A DNA stretch of 44,731 nucleotides from Parvimonas sp. (GTDB lineage Bacteria > Bacillota > Clostridia > Tissierellales > Peptoniphilaceae): contig JALEHY010000057.1 of assembly GCA_022770425.1 (NCBI GenBank), forward strand, positions 1 to 44,731, given 5' to 3'. Under the pieces are notes generated by a model. It saw nothing but the letters and a program-made list of their open reading frames with translations. It had not been told where the DNA came from and made no database searches. This document shows, in pieces, positions 34,764 to 43,050 of this stretch. Each line of letters begins with the position of its first letter. The stretch's first letter is position 1. Position numbers and translations under genes: made by a program.

Positions 34764-37106
34764 ATGACTGATATAAATTTTTATAACGAAGAAAAATTTA
34801 AAAGACCGGTTATTGCACTTAGGGGGTTGTGGATTTATCCTCATTCTGTTGTGCATTTTGATGCCGGAAGAAAAAAATCAATAGATGCGATAGAAGCTGC
34901 GATAAAAAAAGATTCTATCTTAGTTACATTAACACAAAAAGATTTTAGAACAGATGATCCTACTTCTGATGAGTTGTATCACATAGGCAGTGTTGTTGTG
35001 GTAAAACAATTTCTTAAAATGAACAACGGAATAACCAGAGTTTTGGTAGAGGGTATTTGTAATTGTTTAGTTAAAGTTATATATGATGAAAACGGCTATT
35101 TTACCGCTGATATTGTAGAATATTACTATGATGATGAAATTATTGATTTCTCTGATGAAACATATGCGCTTATGTCTTTGGTTGGGAAATCTTTTAGTGA
35201 GTATGCATCAAAGAGAAAGTATATTGACTATGAAACAGAGCTTAGTGTGTTGACTTGTTCTAATCCTGAAAAGTTTGCAAATTTGGTTGCAAGTTATATG
35301 AAACTTTCCGATGAGGAAAATTTTGAAATTTTTAAAACTTTTAATATTGAAGATAAACTTTTAAAACTTGATGAAATTTTGAAAAAAGAGTTGGAACTTT
35401 TTGGACTTGAAGATAAACTTTCAAGAAAAGTTTCTTCAAGACTTAATAAAAACCAAAGAGAATATTATTTAAGAGAGCAACTTAATGTAATTAAGGAGGA
35501 ATTAGGAGAAGAAGAGGATTCATCAGAACTTGATGATTATGCACAAAAAATAATTAAATGTAAGTTTGATTCTTCAACAGAAGAGATGTTATTTAAAGAA
35601 ATAAGAAAATTATCAGAAATACCTTCCGCATCTCCTGAGGGAAATGTTATAAGGAGTTATTTGGATAGGATAATTTCTCTTCCTTGGGTAAAGACAAAAA
35701 AAGAAAAATTAGATGTTGAATACACAAGAAAGATTTTGGATAAAGACCATTACGGCCTTAAAGATGTTAAAGACAGAATTGTTGAATCTATTGCATTAAG
35801 GAAACTTTCCAATAACCAAAAAGGTTCAATAATATGTTTGGTAGGCCCTCCGGGTGTGGGTAAAACTTCAATTGCAAAATCAATTGCAAAATCATTAAAC
35901 AGAGAATTTGTTTCAATGCGACTTGGAGGAGTTCATGACGAAAGTGAGATAAGAGGACACAGAAGAACTTATGTAGGAGCGATGCCAGGAAAAATTTTAA
36001 ATTTACTTGAACAATGTAAAGTTAAAAATCCTGTTATGTTGTTAGATGAAATAGACAAAGTTTCCAATGATTTCAGAGGAGACCCTTCAAGTGCGTTACT
36101 TGAGGTTTTAGATCCTGAACAAAATAATAAATTTATGGACAATTATATAAATATTCCGTTTGATTTATCTCAAATAATGTTTATAACAACAGCAAATACA
36201 ACTTCTACTATTCCTGTACCTCTTCTTGACAGAATGGAAGTTATACCTGTTTCAAGCTATACTTACGAAGAAAAAGAAAAAATTGCCGTAAATCATTTAA
36301 TTCCAAAAGCATTTAAGAACTTTTCAATAAATAAAAAGATGTTGGAAATAAAACCTGAAGCTGTAAAGGATATTATAAATTACTATACAAGAGAAGCAGG
36401 GGTAAGAAATTTAGAGAGATTAATTGAAAAAATAATCAGAAAATCTGCTGTGTTGTTGGTTTCTGAAAATGCAAAAAAAGTTACTGTAAATTCTAAAAAT
36501 TTAATCGAATTTTTAGGAAAGAGAAAATATCATGACGATACTTTGGAAAAAGAAAATATGGTCGGCTTGGTAAACGGCTTAGCTTGGACAGAAGTCGGAG
36601 GAGAACTTTTGACAATTGAAACGGATGTAGTAAAAGGAACAGGAAAAATTCAACTTACGGGACAACTTGGTGATGTAATGAAAGAATCAGCTATGACTGC
36701 CATTTCTTTTGTTAGGAGTAAAGCTCAGAAATTTAACATTGAACAAGATTTTTACAAAGAAAAAGATATACACATTCATGTTCCTGAAGGGGCAGTTCCT
36801 AAAGATGGACCTTCTGCGGGTGTAACTATGACAACTGCAATTGTAAGTGCGCTTACAAACAGAAAAGTCAACAGAAATTTTGCAATGACAGGCGAAGTGA
36901 CTTTGAGAGGAAGAGTTCTTGCGATTGGAGGACTTAAAGAAAAAGTTTTGGCTGCAAACCGATACGGAATAAAAAATATAATAATTCCTAAAGAAAATGA
37001 AGTCGATATTGATGAAATATCTGAAGAAATAAGAGAAAAAATTACGTTTTATCCTGTATTTGATGTGTGTCAGGTTTTGGATTTGGTTTTAGAAAAAGAG
37101 GTGTAA
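34764..37106 (+). CDS. lon: ATP-dependent protease La
   Basis: Single-chain AAA+ serine protease, 780 residues. N-terminal substrate domain (about 1-200) begins PVIALRGLWIYPHSVVHFDAG; helical segment; Walker A GPPGVGKTS near 363, Walker B MLLDEIDKVS near 425; protease domain with catalytic Ser in PKDGPSAGVTM and Lys in GGLKEKVLAA near the C terminus. Complete and presumably active. Starts 5 bases after clpX; engB starts 1 base after its stop. No N-terminal membrane insertion is seen, so it is LonA, not LonB. Confidence 0.96.
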   Translation: MTDINFYNEEKFKRPVIALRGLWIYPHSVVHFDAGRKKSIDAIEAAIKKDSILVTLTQKDFRTDDPTSDELYHIGSVVVVKQFLKMNNGITRVLVEGICNCLVKVIYDENGYFTADIVEYYYDDEIIDFSDETYALMSLVGKSFSEYASKRKYIDYETELSVLTCSNPEKFANLVASYMKLSDEENFEIFKTFNIEDKLLKLDEILKKELELFGLEDKLSRKVSSRLNKNQREYYLREQLNVIKEELGEEEDSSELDDYAQKIIKCKFDSSTEEMLFKEIRKLSEIPSASPEGNVIRSYLDRIISLPWVKTKKEKLDVEYTRKILDKDHYGLKDVKDRIVESIALRKLSNNQKGSIICLVGPPGVGKTSIAKSIAKSLNREFVSMRLGGVHDESEIRGHRRTYVGAMPGKILNLLEQCKVKNPVMLLDEIDKVSNDFRGDPSSALLEVLDPEQNNKFMDNYINIPFDLSQIMFITTANTTSTIPVPLLDRMEVIPVSSYTYEEKEKIAVNHLIPKAFKNFSINKKMLEIKPEAVKDIINYYTREAGVRNLERLIEKIIRKSAVLLVSENAKKVTVNSKNLIEFLGKRKYHDDTLEKENMVGLVNGLAWTEVGGELLTIETDVVKGTGKIQLTGQLGDVMKESAMTAISFVRSKAQKFNIEQDFYKEKDIHIHVPEGAVPKDGPSAGVTMTTAIVSALTNRKVNRNFAMTGEVTLRGRVLAIGGLKEKVLAANRYGIKNIIIPKENEVDIDEISEEIREKITFYPVFDVCQVLDLVLEKEV

Positions 37107-37107
37107 T

Positions 37108-37695
37108 GTGAAGATTATTTCAAGTGAGTTGGAGCAAATAGCCGCAATCATATCTCAATACCCTAACTCCGATTTAAAAGAAATTGCATTTGCAGGAAGA
37201 AGTAATGTCGGAAAGTCAAGTTTTATCAATGCTTTTATAAATAGGAAAAATTTGGCAAGGACAAGTTCTAAACCTGGAAAAACAAGAACTGTAAATTTTT
37301 ATAAGGTTAATAATGAATTTAGACTTGTAGATTTGCCGGGATACGGTTATGCACAAGTTTCAAAAACCGAAAAAGAAAAATGGGGAACAATAATCGAAAC
37401 TTATCTTTCAAACAGAGAAAATCTGTTGGAAGTTATTCTTGTTGTAGATATAAGACATGCACCGAGCAAAGAAGATGTTCTTATGTATAATTGGCTTTTA
37501 AATTATGATTTTACAGGATATGTAATAGCCACAAAGGCAGACAAGATTTCAAAAGGTCAGTGGAACAAGCATATAAAAGTAATAAAAGAAACATTAAATA
37601 TAAAAGACAGTAATTTAATTTTGCCTTTTAGCTCCGATTCTAAGATAAATTTAGAAAAAGTGCATGATAAAATTGAAGAAATATTGAAAAAATAA
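37108..37695 (+). CDS. engB: Ribosome biogenesis GTPase EngB/YsxC
   Basis: Essential-type GTPase for 50S assembly, 195 residues. G1 GRSNVGKSS (about 30-38), G2 KPGKTRTVNFY, G3 DLPGYGYA (about 74-81), G4 TKADK (about 142-146), G5 FSSDS near the end. GTG start one base after the lon stop, with AAAGAGGTG as ribosome site inside the end of lon, so it is translationally coupled. Last gene of the cluster, ended by a strong hairpin. lon-ysxC adjacency is also seen in Bacillus. Confidence 0.95.
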   Translation: MKIISSELEQIAAIISQYPNSDLKEIAFAGRSNVGKSSFINAFINRKNLARTSSKPGKTRTVNFYKVNNEFRLVDLPGYGYAQVSKTEKEKWGTIIETYLSNRENLLEVILVVDIRHAPSKEDVLMYNWLLNYDFTGYVIATKADKISKGQWNKHIKVIKETLNIKDSNLILPFSSDSKINLEKVHDKIEEILKK

Positions 37696-37715
37696 AAATA
37701 GAATATCTGAACGAA

Positions 37716-37752
37716 AAAACAGGAAGAAAAGATAAATATTTCTTCCTGTTTT
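37716..37752. terminator. Bidirectional terminator between engB and dprA
   Basis: AAAACAGGAAGAAA (37716-37729) pairs with TTTCTTCCTGTTTT (37739-37752), 14 bp with a 9-base loop. It serves both converging transcripts. Confidence 0.85.
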
Positions 37753-37759
37753 ATATTTA

Positions 37760-38854
37760 TTATTCTACTGAAAAAATTCCGCCGTTTAGTTCTTTTATAA
37801 AACTTTTCATTTCAAGGGCGGTTAAAATTGTGTTTGTTTCAACAATCGAAAGTCCCGTATCTTCGGAAATTTTGTTTGCGCTTTTTGGAGATTGTTCAAT
37901 CAAAGTGTATATCAAAATTTCTGTAGGAGACAAAGTATCTGTATTTTTCTTTTCTTTTTTTGTGTCCTTTATAAAGTTTGAAAATTCGACAACTCCTGAA
38001 ATTATATCTTCATAAGAAGTTGCGATTAAGGCTCCGTCTTTTATCAAAGAATTTGTTCCTTTACTGTAAATGCTGTTTAAATTACCCGGAATTGCAAAAA
38101 TTTCTTTTGATTGTTCATTTGCAAATCTTGCACTTATCAACGTCCCTGAACGTTCTTGTGCTTCAATTACCAAAAGTGCTTTTGAAAGTCCCGATATTAT
38201 TCTGTTTCTTACAGGGAAATTATAAGAAAAAGGTTTTGTTCCGACAGGAAATTCGCTTATAACTGCACCGTTTTGTATTATTTCGTTATAAAGTCTATAA
38301 TTTGTTCGAGGATATATCTCATCAACGGAACAGCCTAAAACAGCTAAAGTTCTTTTTTTATTCTTAATGGCTGTCTTATGAGCGATAGAGTCGATGCCAA
38401 GTGCCATCCCCGAAGTTATCGTAATATTAAAATTTGATATTTCTCTTGCAAAGTTTTCTGTTGCCCAAAGTCCGTAACTTGAATGTTTTCTCGAGCCTAC
38501 TATTGACAGAGAAAATTCATCTTCAGGTAATAAAGTTCCTCTAAAATACAAAACTTGTGGTTTATATTCAATATCTTGTAAATTTTTGGGGTAATCTTCA
38601 TCTAATATTGTTACGAATTTTATTTTTTTCTTTTCAAGATATTCTATGTAAGTGTCAGCATCAAATTTTTTTCTCATTTCGAGTAATTTTTCTAAATTTT
38701 TCTTAGTCAAAAGTTTACTTTCTTTCAGATATTTTTCATCAATTTTTAAAATTTCATCTAAATTTTCCAAAGTGAAATGATTTAAAATATTTTCTTTTAT
38801 CTTGTAATCAAAATTCAAATAACTTAAAAACAGTAATGCATCTATTTCTTTCAT
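37760..38854 (-). CDS. dprA: DNA-processing protein DprA
   Basis: Loads RecA on single-stranded DNA taken up during transformation. 364 residues: an N-terminal helical region (about 1-100), the Rossmann-like core with SIVGSRKHSSYG (about 115-126), TSGMALGIDSIAHKTA, LAVLGCSVDEIYP and FPVRNRIISGLS, and a C-terminal winged-helix-like tail (about 305-364). Starts 3 bases after the ComM-like gene. Last gene of the rbgA operon. Together with the ComM-like ATPase it suggests competence or at least DNA repair ability; uptake machinery is not in this window. Confidence 0.93.
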   Translation of the reverse strand: MKEIDALLFLSYLNFDYKIKENILNHFTLENLDEILKIDEKYLKESKLLTKKNLEKLLEMRKKFDADTYIEYLEKKKIKFVTILDEDYPKNLQDIEYKPQVLYFRGTLLPEDEFSLSIVGSRKHSSYGLWATENFAREISNFNITITSGMALGIDSIAHKTAIKNKKRTLAVLGCSVDEIYPRTNYRLYNEIIQNGAVISEFPVGTKPFSYNFPVRNRIISGLSKALLVIEAQERSGTLISARFANEQSKEIFAIPGNLNSIYSKGTNSLIKDGALIATSYEDIISGVVEFSNFIKDTKKEKKNTDTLSPTEILIYTLIEQSPKSANKISEDTGLSIVETNTILTALEMKSFIKELNGGIFSVE

Positions 38855-38857
38855 AAC

Positions 38858-40384
38858 TTAACTCCAGTATTTATTGCTTAAACTTCTGTACCTTATTGCT
38901 TCAAGTAAATGCCTTTCTTCGATTTTTTCGCTACCGTCCAAATCTGCGATTGTTCTGGTAAGTTTTAATATCTTATTAAAAGATCTTGCGGAAAACTTAA
39001 ATTTTTTAAAAGCAAATTCTATAATTTTTTCAAGTTTTTCATCAAGTATCACATATTTTTTTATTTGTCTTGCCGAAAGAGAGGCGTTATTGTAAATTTT
39101 TTCGTTTTTATATCTTAAAAGTTGAATTTCTCTTGCTTTTTCAACACGTTTTCTGATTGTTTCCGAAGTTTCGGGAATTTCTTTTGATGACAGGTCATCA
39201 AATTTTACAGGTTCGACTTCAACATGAATATCAATTCTGTCCAGTATAGGACCTGAAATTTTTCCTAAATATTTTTGAATTTGAAGTTGTGAACAAGTAC
39301 AATTTTCTGTTGGAGAACCGTAATTTCCGCATGGACAAGGATTTAAAGCACAGACAGTTACAAAGTTTGAGTAATAAGTTATTGATGAATTAACTCTTGA
39401 TATCGTAACTTTTCCGTCCTCCATAGGTTGTCGTAAAACTTCAATACTTTGTTTTGAAAATTCAGGAAATTCGTCTAAAAATAAAACTCCGTTATGTGCT
39501 AAAGAAACCTCTCCGGGTTTTGGAATTTTTCCTCCTCCAACAAGAGATACGGGACTGCTTGTGTGATGTGGAGCACGAAAAGGTCTTTGAGTTATTAATT
39601 TGTTGTTCGACAATTCTCCCGCAACGGAATAAATTTTAGTACATTCAATACATTCTTCAAAAGTAAGTTTTGGCAAAATAGTCGGTAATCTTTTTGCTAT
39701 CATAGTTTTTCCGCTGCCGGGAGGCCCTACCATTAAAAGATTATGTCCGCCTGCTGCGGAAATTTCCATAGCTCTTTTTAAATTTTCCTGACCTTTTATA
39801 TCTGAAAAATCAATATCGTATTTTATTTTTTTATCTAAATTTACTGTTACTGTTTTTTCTTTTTCTATAATTTGATTTCCATTTAAGTGTTCAACTAAAT
39901 CTTTTAAATGTTGTATTGCAAATAACTCTACGCCGTCAATTATATTTACTTCATCTTTTATTGAATAAGGGATGAAAAATTTTTCAAAACCGAGTTCTTT
40001 AAGAGATATAATCATAGGTAATGCACCGTCAAATGCAATAACCCTTCCGTCAAGTGACAATTCTCCCAAAAAAACACATTTTTCATCAGGAACAAATTCT
40101 ATTACACCTATTGCGAGTAACAAACTTACAGCTATTGACAAATCTATTTGCGAGCCGTCTTTTTTAAGATTTGCAGGAGCTAAATTAATTGTAATCCTTC
40201 CGGGAGGAAGTGCATAGCCACTATTTGACAGAGCGGATTTTACCCTTTCCTTTGATTCTTTTATTGACAAATCCGCAAGGCCGACTATGTTGAAAGCTTG
40301 AAGTCCCGTTGACAAATCAGCTTCAACGTCAACGGCATAACCGTTTAATCCGTTTAATACACAAGTTTTTGTTTTTGAATACAT
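38858..40384 (-). CDS. YifB/ComM-like Mg-chelatase family AAA+ ATPase
   Basis: AAA+ protein of 508 residues in the YifB/ComM family; ComM is a helicase that promotes branch migration in transformation. I choose ATG 40382-40384 (MYSKTKTCVLNGL...), with AGTAGGT six bases upstream; a GTG 21 bases earlier lies inside the mogA-like gene. N-terminal Lon-protease-like fold (about 1-165) without a Ser-Lys dyad that I can assign, then Walker A GPPGSGKT, Walker B LFLDEFPEF, and a cysteine group CPCGNYGSPTENCTC possibly binding zinc. Functional transformation role inferred from family and the neighbouring dprA. Confidence 0.92.
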   Translation of the reverse strand: MYSKTKTCVLNGLNGYAVDVEADLSTGLQAFNIVGLADLSIKESKERVKSALSNSGYALPPGRITINLAPANLKKDGSQIDLSIAVSLLLAIGVIEFVPDEKCVFLGELSLDGRVIAFDGALPMIISLKELGFEKFFIPYSIKDEVNIIDGVELFAIQHLKDLVEHLNGNQIIEKEKTVTVNLDKKIKYDIDFSDIKGQENLKRAMEISAAGGHNLLMVGPPGSGKTMIAKRLPTILPKLTFEECIECTKIYSVAGELSNNKLITQRPFRAPHHTSSPVSLVGGGKIPKPGEVSLAHNGVLFLDEFPEFSKQSIEVLRQPMEDGKVTISRVNSSITYYSNFVTVCALNPCPCGNYGSPTENCTCSQLQIQKYLGKISGPILDRIDIHVEVEPVKFDDLSSKEIPETSETIRKRVEKAREIQLLRYKNEKIYNNASLSARQIKKYVILDEKLEKIIEFAFKKFKFSARSFNKILKLTRTIADLDGSEKIEERHLLEAIRYRSLSNKYWS

Positions 40385-40391
40385 TTTGTAC

Positions 40392-40883
40392 CTACTTTCT
40401 TGCACATTCAGACGTTTTACCTAAAAGAATTTCAAGCCCGTGTTGTACAGAATCGATAATATATTCTAAAGATTCACTTACAGCTTTAGGACTTCCGGGT
40501 AAATTTATAATCAAGCTTTCGTTTCTTATAACCGAAACTGCTCTTGAAAGCATAGCCCTTTTTGTAATTGTCAAACTATATTGTCTTATAGAATCACAAA
40601 TACCGAAAGCATTTTTTGTGGCAACACTTAAAGTTGCTTCAGGAGTAACGTCTCTTTTACTAAATCCGGTGCCTCCTGTAGTCAAAACTAAATTTGCTCC
40701 CAAACTGTCACAAGCGTATTTTAATTTTTCTTCAATAATTTCTCTTTCATCGGGAATGATGATTTTATCTAAAACCTCATATCCGTTTTTTTTCAGTATT
40801 TCTACGATAACTTTTCCTGATTCGTCAATTCTTTCTCCTGTTGAACCTTTGTCTGAAACAGTAATAACAAATGCTGTAAACAT
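40392..40883 (-). CDS. MogA/MoaB-family molybdopterin-binding protein
   Basis: 163-residue protein of the MoCF_biosynth family, which adenylylates molybdopterin during molybdenum cofactor synthesis. Signatures: FVITVSDKGSTGERIDESG at the start and LTTGGTGFSKRDVTPEAT (about 93-110), normally TGGTGxxxRDVTPEAT. Start codon follows TAGGAGG. It is embedded in a DNA/ribosome housekeeping operon between yraN and the ComM-like gene. No other molybdenum cofactor or molybdoenzyme gene is in the window, so its use here is unclear; it might serve a cofactor pathway elsewhere or a different role. Confidence 0.88.
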   Translation of the reverse strand: MFTAFVITVSDKGSTGERIDESGKVIVEILKKNGYEVLDKIIIPDEREIIEEKLKYACDSLGANLVLTTGGTGFSKRDVTPEATLSVATKNAFGICDSIRQYSLTITKRAMLSRAVSVIRNESLIINLPGSPKAVSESLEYIIDSVQHGLEILLGKTSECARK

Positions 40884-40891
40884 AATACCTC

Positions 40892-41236
40892 CTAAAAAGC
40901 ATTTTCTAAGTGCGTAATTGAATTTGTTTTAAATAAAATTTCGATAACATCAAATCGAAAAGCAGTATTCGAAATGTTGTTTTCCAACATATACATTTGA
41001 GCTACTTCTTGAATTTTTTTGATTTTCTTATTATTCACAAATTCTCTCGGATATCCGAAATTTGAGTTTTTTCTTGCTTTAACTTCAATAAAAACTAAAA
41101 AATTTTTGTCTTTTGCAATTATATCAATTTCTCCATAAGGCTTTAGAAAATTTCTGCATATTATATCATAACCCTTATTTTTTAAAAATTCACAAGCCAT
41201 ACTTTCGCCTAAGTTACCTATATCTTTAGCTTTCAT
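40892..41236 (-). CDS. YraN/UPF0102 family nuclease-like protein
   Basis: Small protein of 114 residues with a PD-(D/E)xK nuclease-like core: GEIDIIAKDKNFLVFIEVKAR (about 37-57) supplies the D and E-x-K residues. Homologues lie next to rnhB in many bacteria, as here. I prefer ATG 41234-41236 (MKAKDIGNLGE...), the usual family start; a TTG six codons earlier is also in frame and neither has a strong ribosome site. It overlaps the end of rnhB by 11 bases. Role unsettled; a DNA-repair or recombination function has been proposed for the family. Confidence 0.85.
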   Translation of the reverse strand: MKAKDIGNLGESMACEFLKNKGYDIICRNFLKPYGEIDIIAKDKNFLVFIEVKARKNSNFGYPREFVNNKKIKKIQEVAQMYMLENNISNTAFRFDVIEILFKTNSITHLENAF

Positions 41237-41858
41237 ATTCTTTTTTCTTTTCAAAATATTTTTTTAAAAAGGTCTTTCTGTGAATCGGAGTAACTCCGTT
41301 TTCATCAAGTCCTTTGTAGTGAGCTTTTGTTCCGTAACCCACATTTTTTATAAAGTTGTAGTTGGGGTAAAGTTCATCGTACTCGACAAACAAGTTATCT
41401 CTAAACTCTTTTGCTATTATTGATGCACATGATACCACATATGACAATTCATCTCCGTGAATTAAGTTTAATTGTGGTAAATCAACATCAACTTTTTCGG
41501 CATCTGTAATTAAAAAGTCCCCTAAAATTCTGTTACCGTTTTCGTCTTTTATATTTTCAATTGCCATTTTCATTGCAAGACGACTTGCCTGTTTAATGTT
41601 TATTTCATCAATTATCTCGTTATTTACGATTCCTATTCCGAAAGCAATACATTCGTTAAGTATCTTGTCATAGAGAGATAATCTTTTTTTCTTTGAGAGT
41701 TTTTTACTGTCGGTAACACCTTCAATACAGCTTTCTTTTTTCATTATGATAGCACAAGAAACCACAGGACCTGCAAGACAACCTCTGCCTACCTCATCTA
41801 CACCGATAATAAAATTGTAATTTTTATAAATGTTATCCAATTGTTCATTAATTTCCAT
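41226..41858 (-). CDS. rnhB: Ribonuclease HII
   Basis: Removes ribonucleotides from RNA-DNA hybrids. 210 residues. Catalytic motif GVDEVGRGCLAGPVV (about 19-33) supplies the first Asp and Glu; the later acidic residues lie in LITDAEKVD and in the KVD...SYVVSCASIIAKEFRD region (about 120-155). The C-terminal YGTKAHYKGLDENGVTPIHR matches the family's conserved substrate-binding tail. Overlaps rbgA by 11 bases and yraN by 11 bases. Confidence 0.95.
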   Translation of the reverse strand: MEINEQLDNIYKNYNFIIGVDEVGRGCLAGPVVSCAIIMKKESCIEGVTDSKKLSKKKRLSLYDKILNECIAFGIGIVNNEIIDEINIKQASRLAMKMAIENIKDENGNRILGDFLITDAEKVDVDLPQLNLIHGDELSYVVSCASIIAKEFRDNLFVEYDELYPNYNFIKNVGYGTKAHYKGLDENGVTPIHRKTFLKKYFEKKKEYES

Positions 41859-42753
41859 TTTTGTCCTCTAAAATATCTTCGACACTTTCTAAGGTTATTT
41901 TTCCGAGTTTTATTTTTCTAAAATCATCAATCACAAGAGTAGAAACCTTGAAATAGTCTATTTCATTTTTTTTCAAAATAGCGCCACGTCTTCTTCCTAT
42001 TTCGTCCATAATAAATAAAGTATCCTCGAAACATTCGTCTGAAAGATCATATCTGTTTTTCAAAATATTTTTGTCCATTTCATTTAATTTATTTATTAAT
42101 TTGAAACACAAATTTTCAATATCCATAATTTCATCTTTAATCGCACCGGTAAAAGCTAAATTAAGTCCGGTTTTTTCGTCTTCAAACTTAGGCCATAATA
42201 CTCCCGGTGTATCTAAAAGTTCTAAATCGTGTTTTGTTTTTATCCACTGAACTTGCCTTGTAATTCCGGGTCTGTCTCCTATTTTTGCACTTTTTCTTTT
42301 GGCAATATTATTTATAAAAGTTGATTTACCGACATTTGGAATACCTACAATCATCATTCTTATGGTTTTTGAAGAAATATTTTTTTCTTCTAATTTTTTA
42401 AATTTTTCACTTAACATTTCTTTAGCCATAGAATAAATTTTATCCAAACCCTTTGAATGCAAAGCATCTATAACAACAGCACCATAACCTTTGTTTCTGT
42501 AAAAATTCAACCATTTTTGTGTTTCAACATCGTTTGCCATATCGGATTTATTTAAAATCATAATTCTCGGTTTATCCTTTAAAACTTCATCAATAACAGG
42601 ATTTTTACTGCTTATAGGGATTCTTGCATCAATAATTTCCCCTACAATATCAACAAGTTTCAAAGAAGCCCTAATATTATCCATAGTTTTTTTCATATGC
42701 CCCGGATACCAGTTTATATTCATAGACGGGGTATTTTTTTCGTTTTTTTCCAT
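41848..42753 (-). CDS. rbgA: Ribosome biogenesis GTPase YlqF/RbgA
   Basis: Circularly permuted GTPase needed for late 50S assembly, 301 residues. The motif order is permuted as expected: G4 NKSD (about 71-74) comes before G1 GIPNVGKST (about 126-134), then G3 DTPG (about 175-178). The N-terminal NINWYPGHMKKTMDNIR is the family hallmark. ATG 42751-42753 is chosen with GGAAGTG six bases upstream; a GTG nine bases earlier overlaps that site. First gene of the operon rbgA-rnhB-yraN-mogA-comM-dprA. Confidence 0.94.
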   Translation of the reverse strand: MEKNEKNTPSMNINWYPGHMKKTMDNIRASLKLVDIVGEIIDARIPISSKNPVIDEVLKDKPRIMILNKSDMANDVETQKWLNFYRNKGYGAVVIDALHSKGLDKIYSMAKEMLSEKFKKLEEKNISSKTIRMMIVGIPNVGKSTFINNIAKRKSAKIGDRPGITRQVQWIKTKHDLELLDTPGVLWPKFEDEKTGLNLAFTGAIKDEIMDIENLCFKLINKLNEMDKNILKNRYDLSDECFEDTLFIMDEIGRRRGAILKKNEIDYFKVSTLVIDDFRKIKLGKITLESVEDILEDKNGN

Positions 42754-42848
42754 TATTATCACTTCCGTTTTTTATAATTTTTGTTACATTTCTTTTTTTA
42801 TTTAAATTTAATTTTAGAAACTATTTTTTTTTTTAATATATTAATTAC

Positions 42849-42877
42849 ATTATAATATATTTTTAAAAATTTTTAAA
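42849..42877 (-). promoter_or_regulatory. Possible promoter of the rbgA-dprA operon
   Basis: On the minus strand TTTAAA (42872-42877), a 17-base spacer, TATAAT (42849-42854). The -35 is poor and the region is nearly all A/T, so this could be chance. Confidence 0.35.
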
Positions 42878-42922
42878 GAAAAAATAATTACAATAGAAAT
42901 TTGTGCTAATATGTAAGATAAT

Positions 42923-42988
42923 TTTTATCCAATACAATAAACTTAAAAAATAAATTCAGTGGATAAAATGTAAAAATTATGATAAAAT
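42923..42988 (+). promoter_or_regulatory. Promoter and inverted repeat before the second AraC/GH39-like gene
   Basis: TGGATA (42960-42965), a 17-base spacer, TAAAAT (42983-42988) with TG at 42980-42981. TTTTATCCA (42923-42931) is inverted at TGGATAAAA (42960-42968), so the right arm overlaps the -35 box: a possible autoregulatory operator. The spacer 42754-43050 shows no gene. Confidence 0.45.
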
Positions 42989-43050
42989 GATTTTATAAAA
43001 GAACTTTTCTATGAAAAACAGTTGGTTTTTGTAGTATTGGGAGGTAATTT

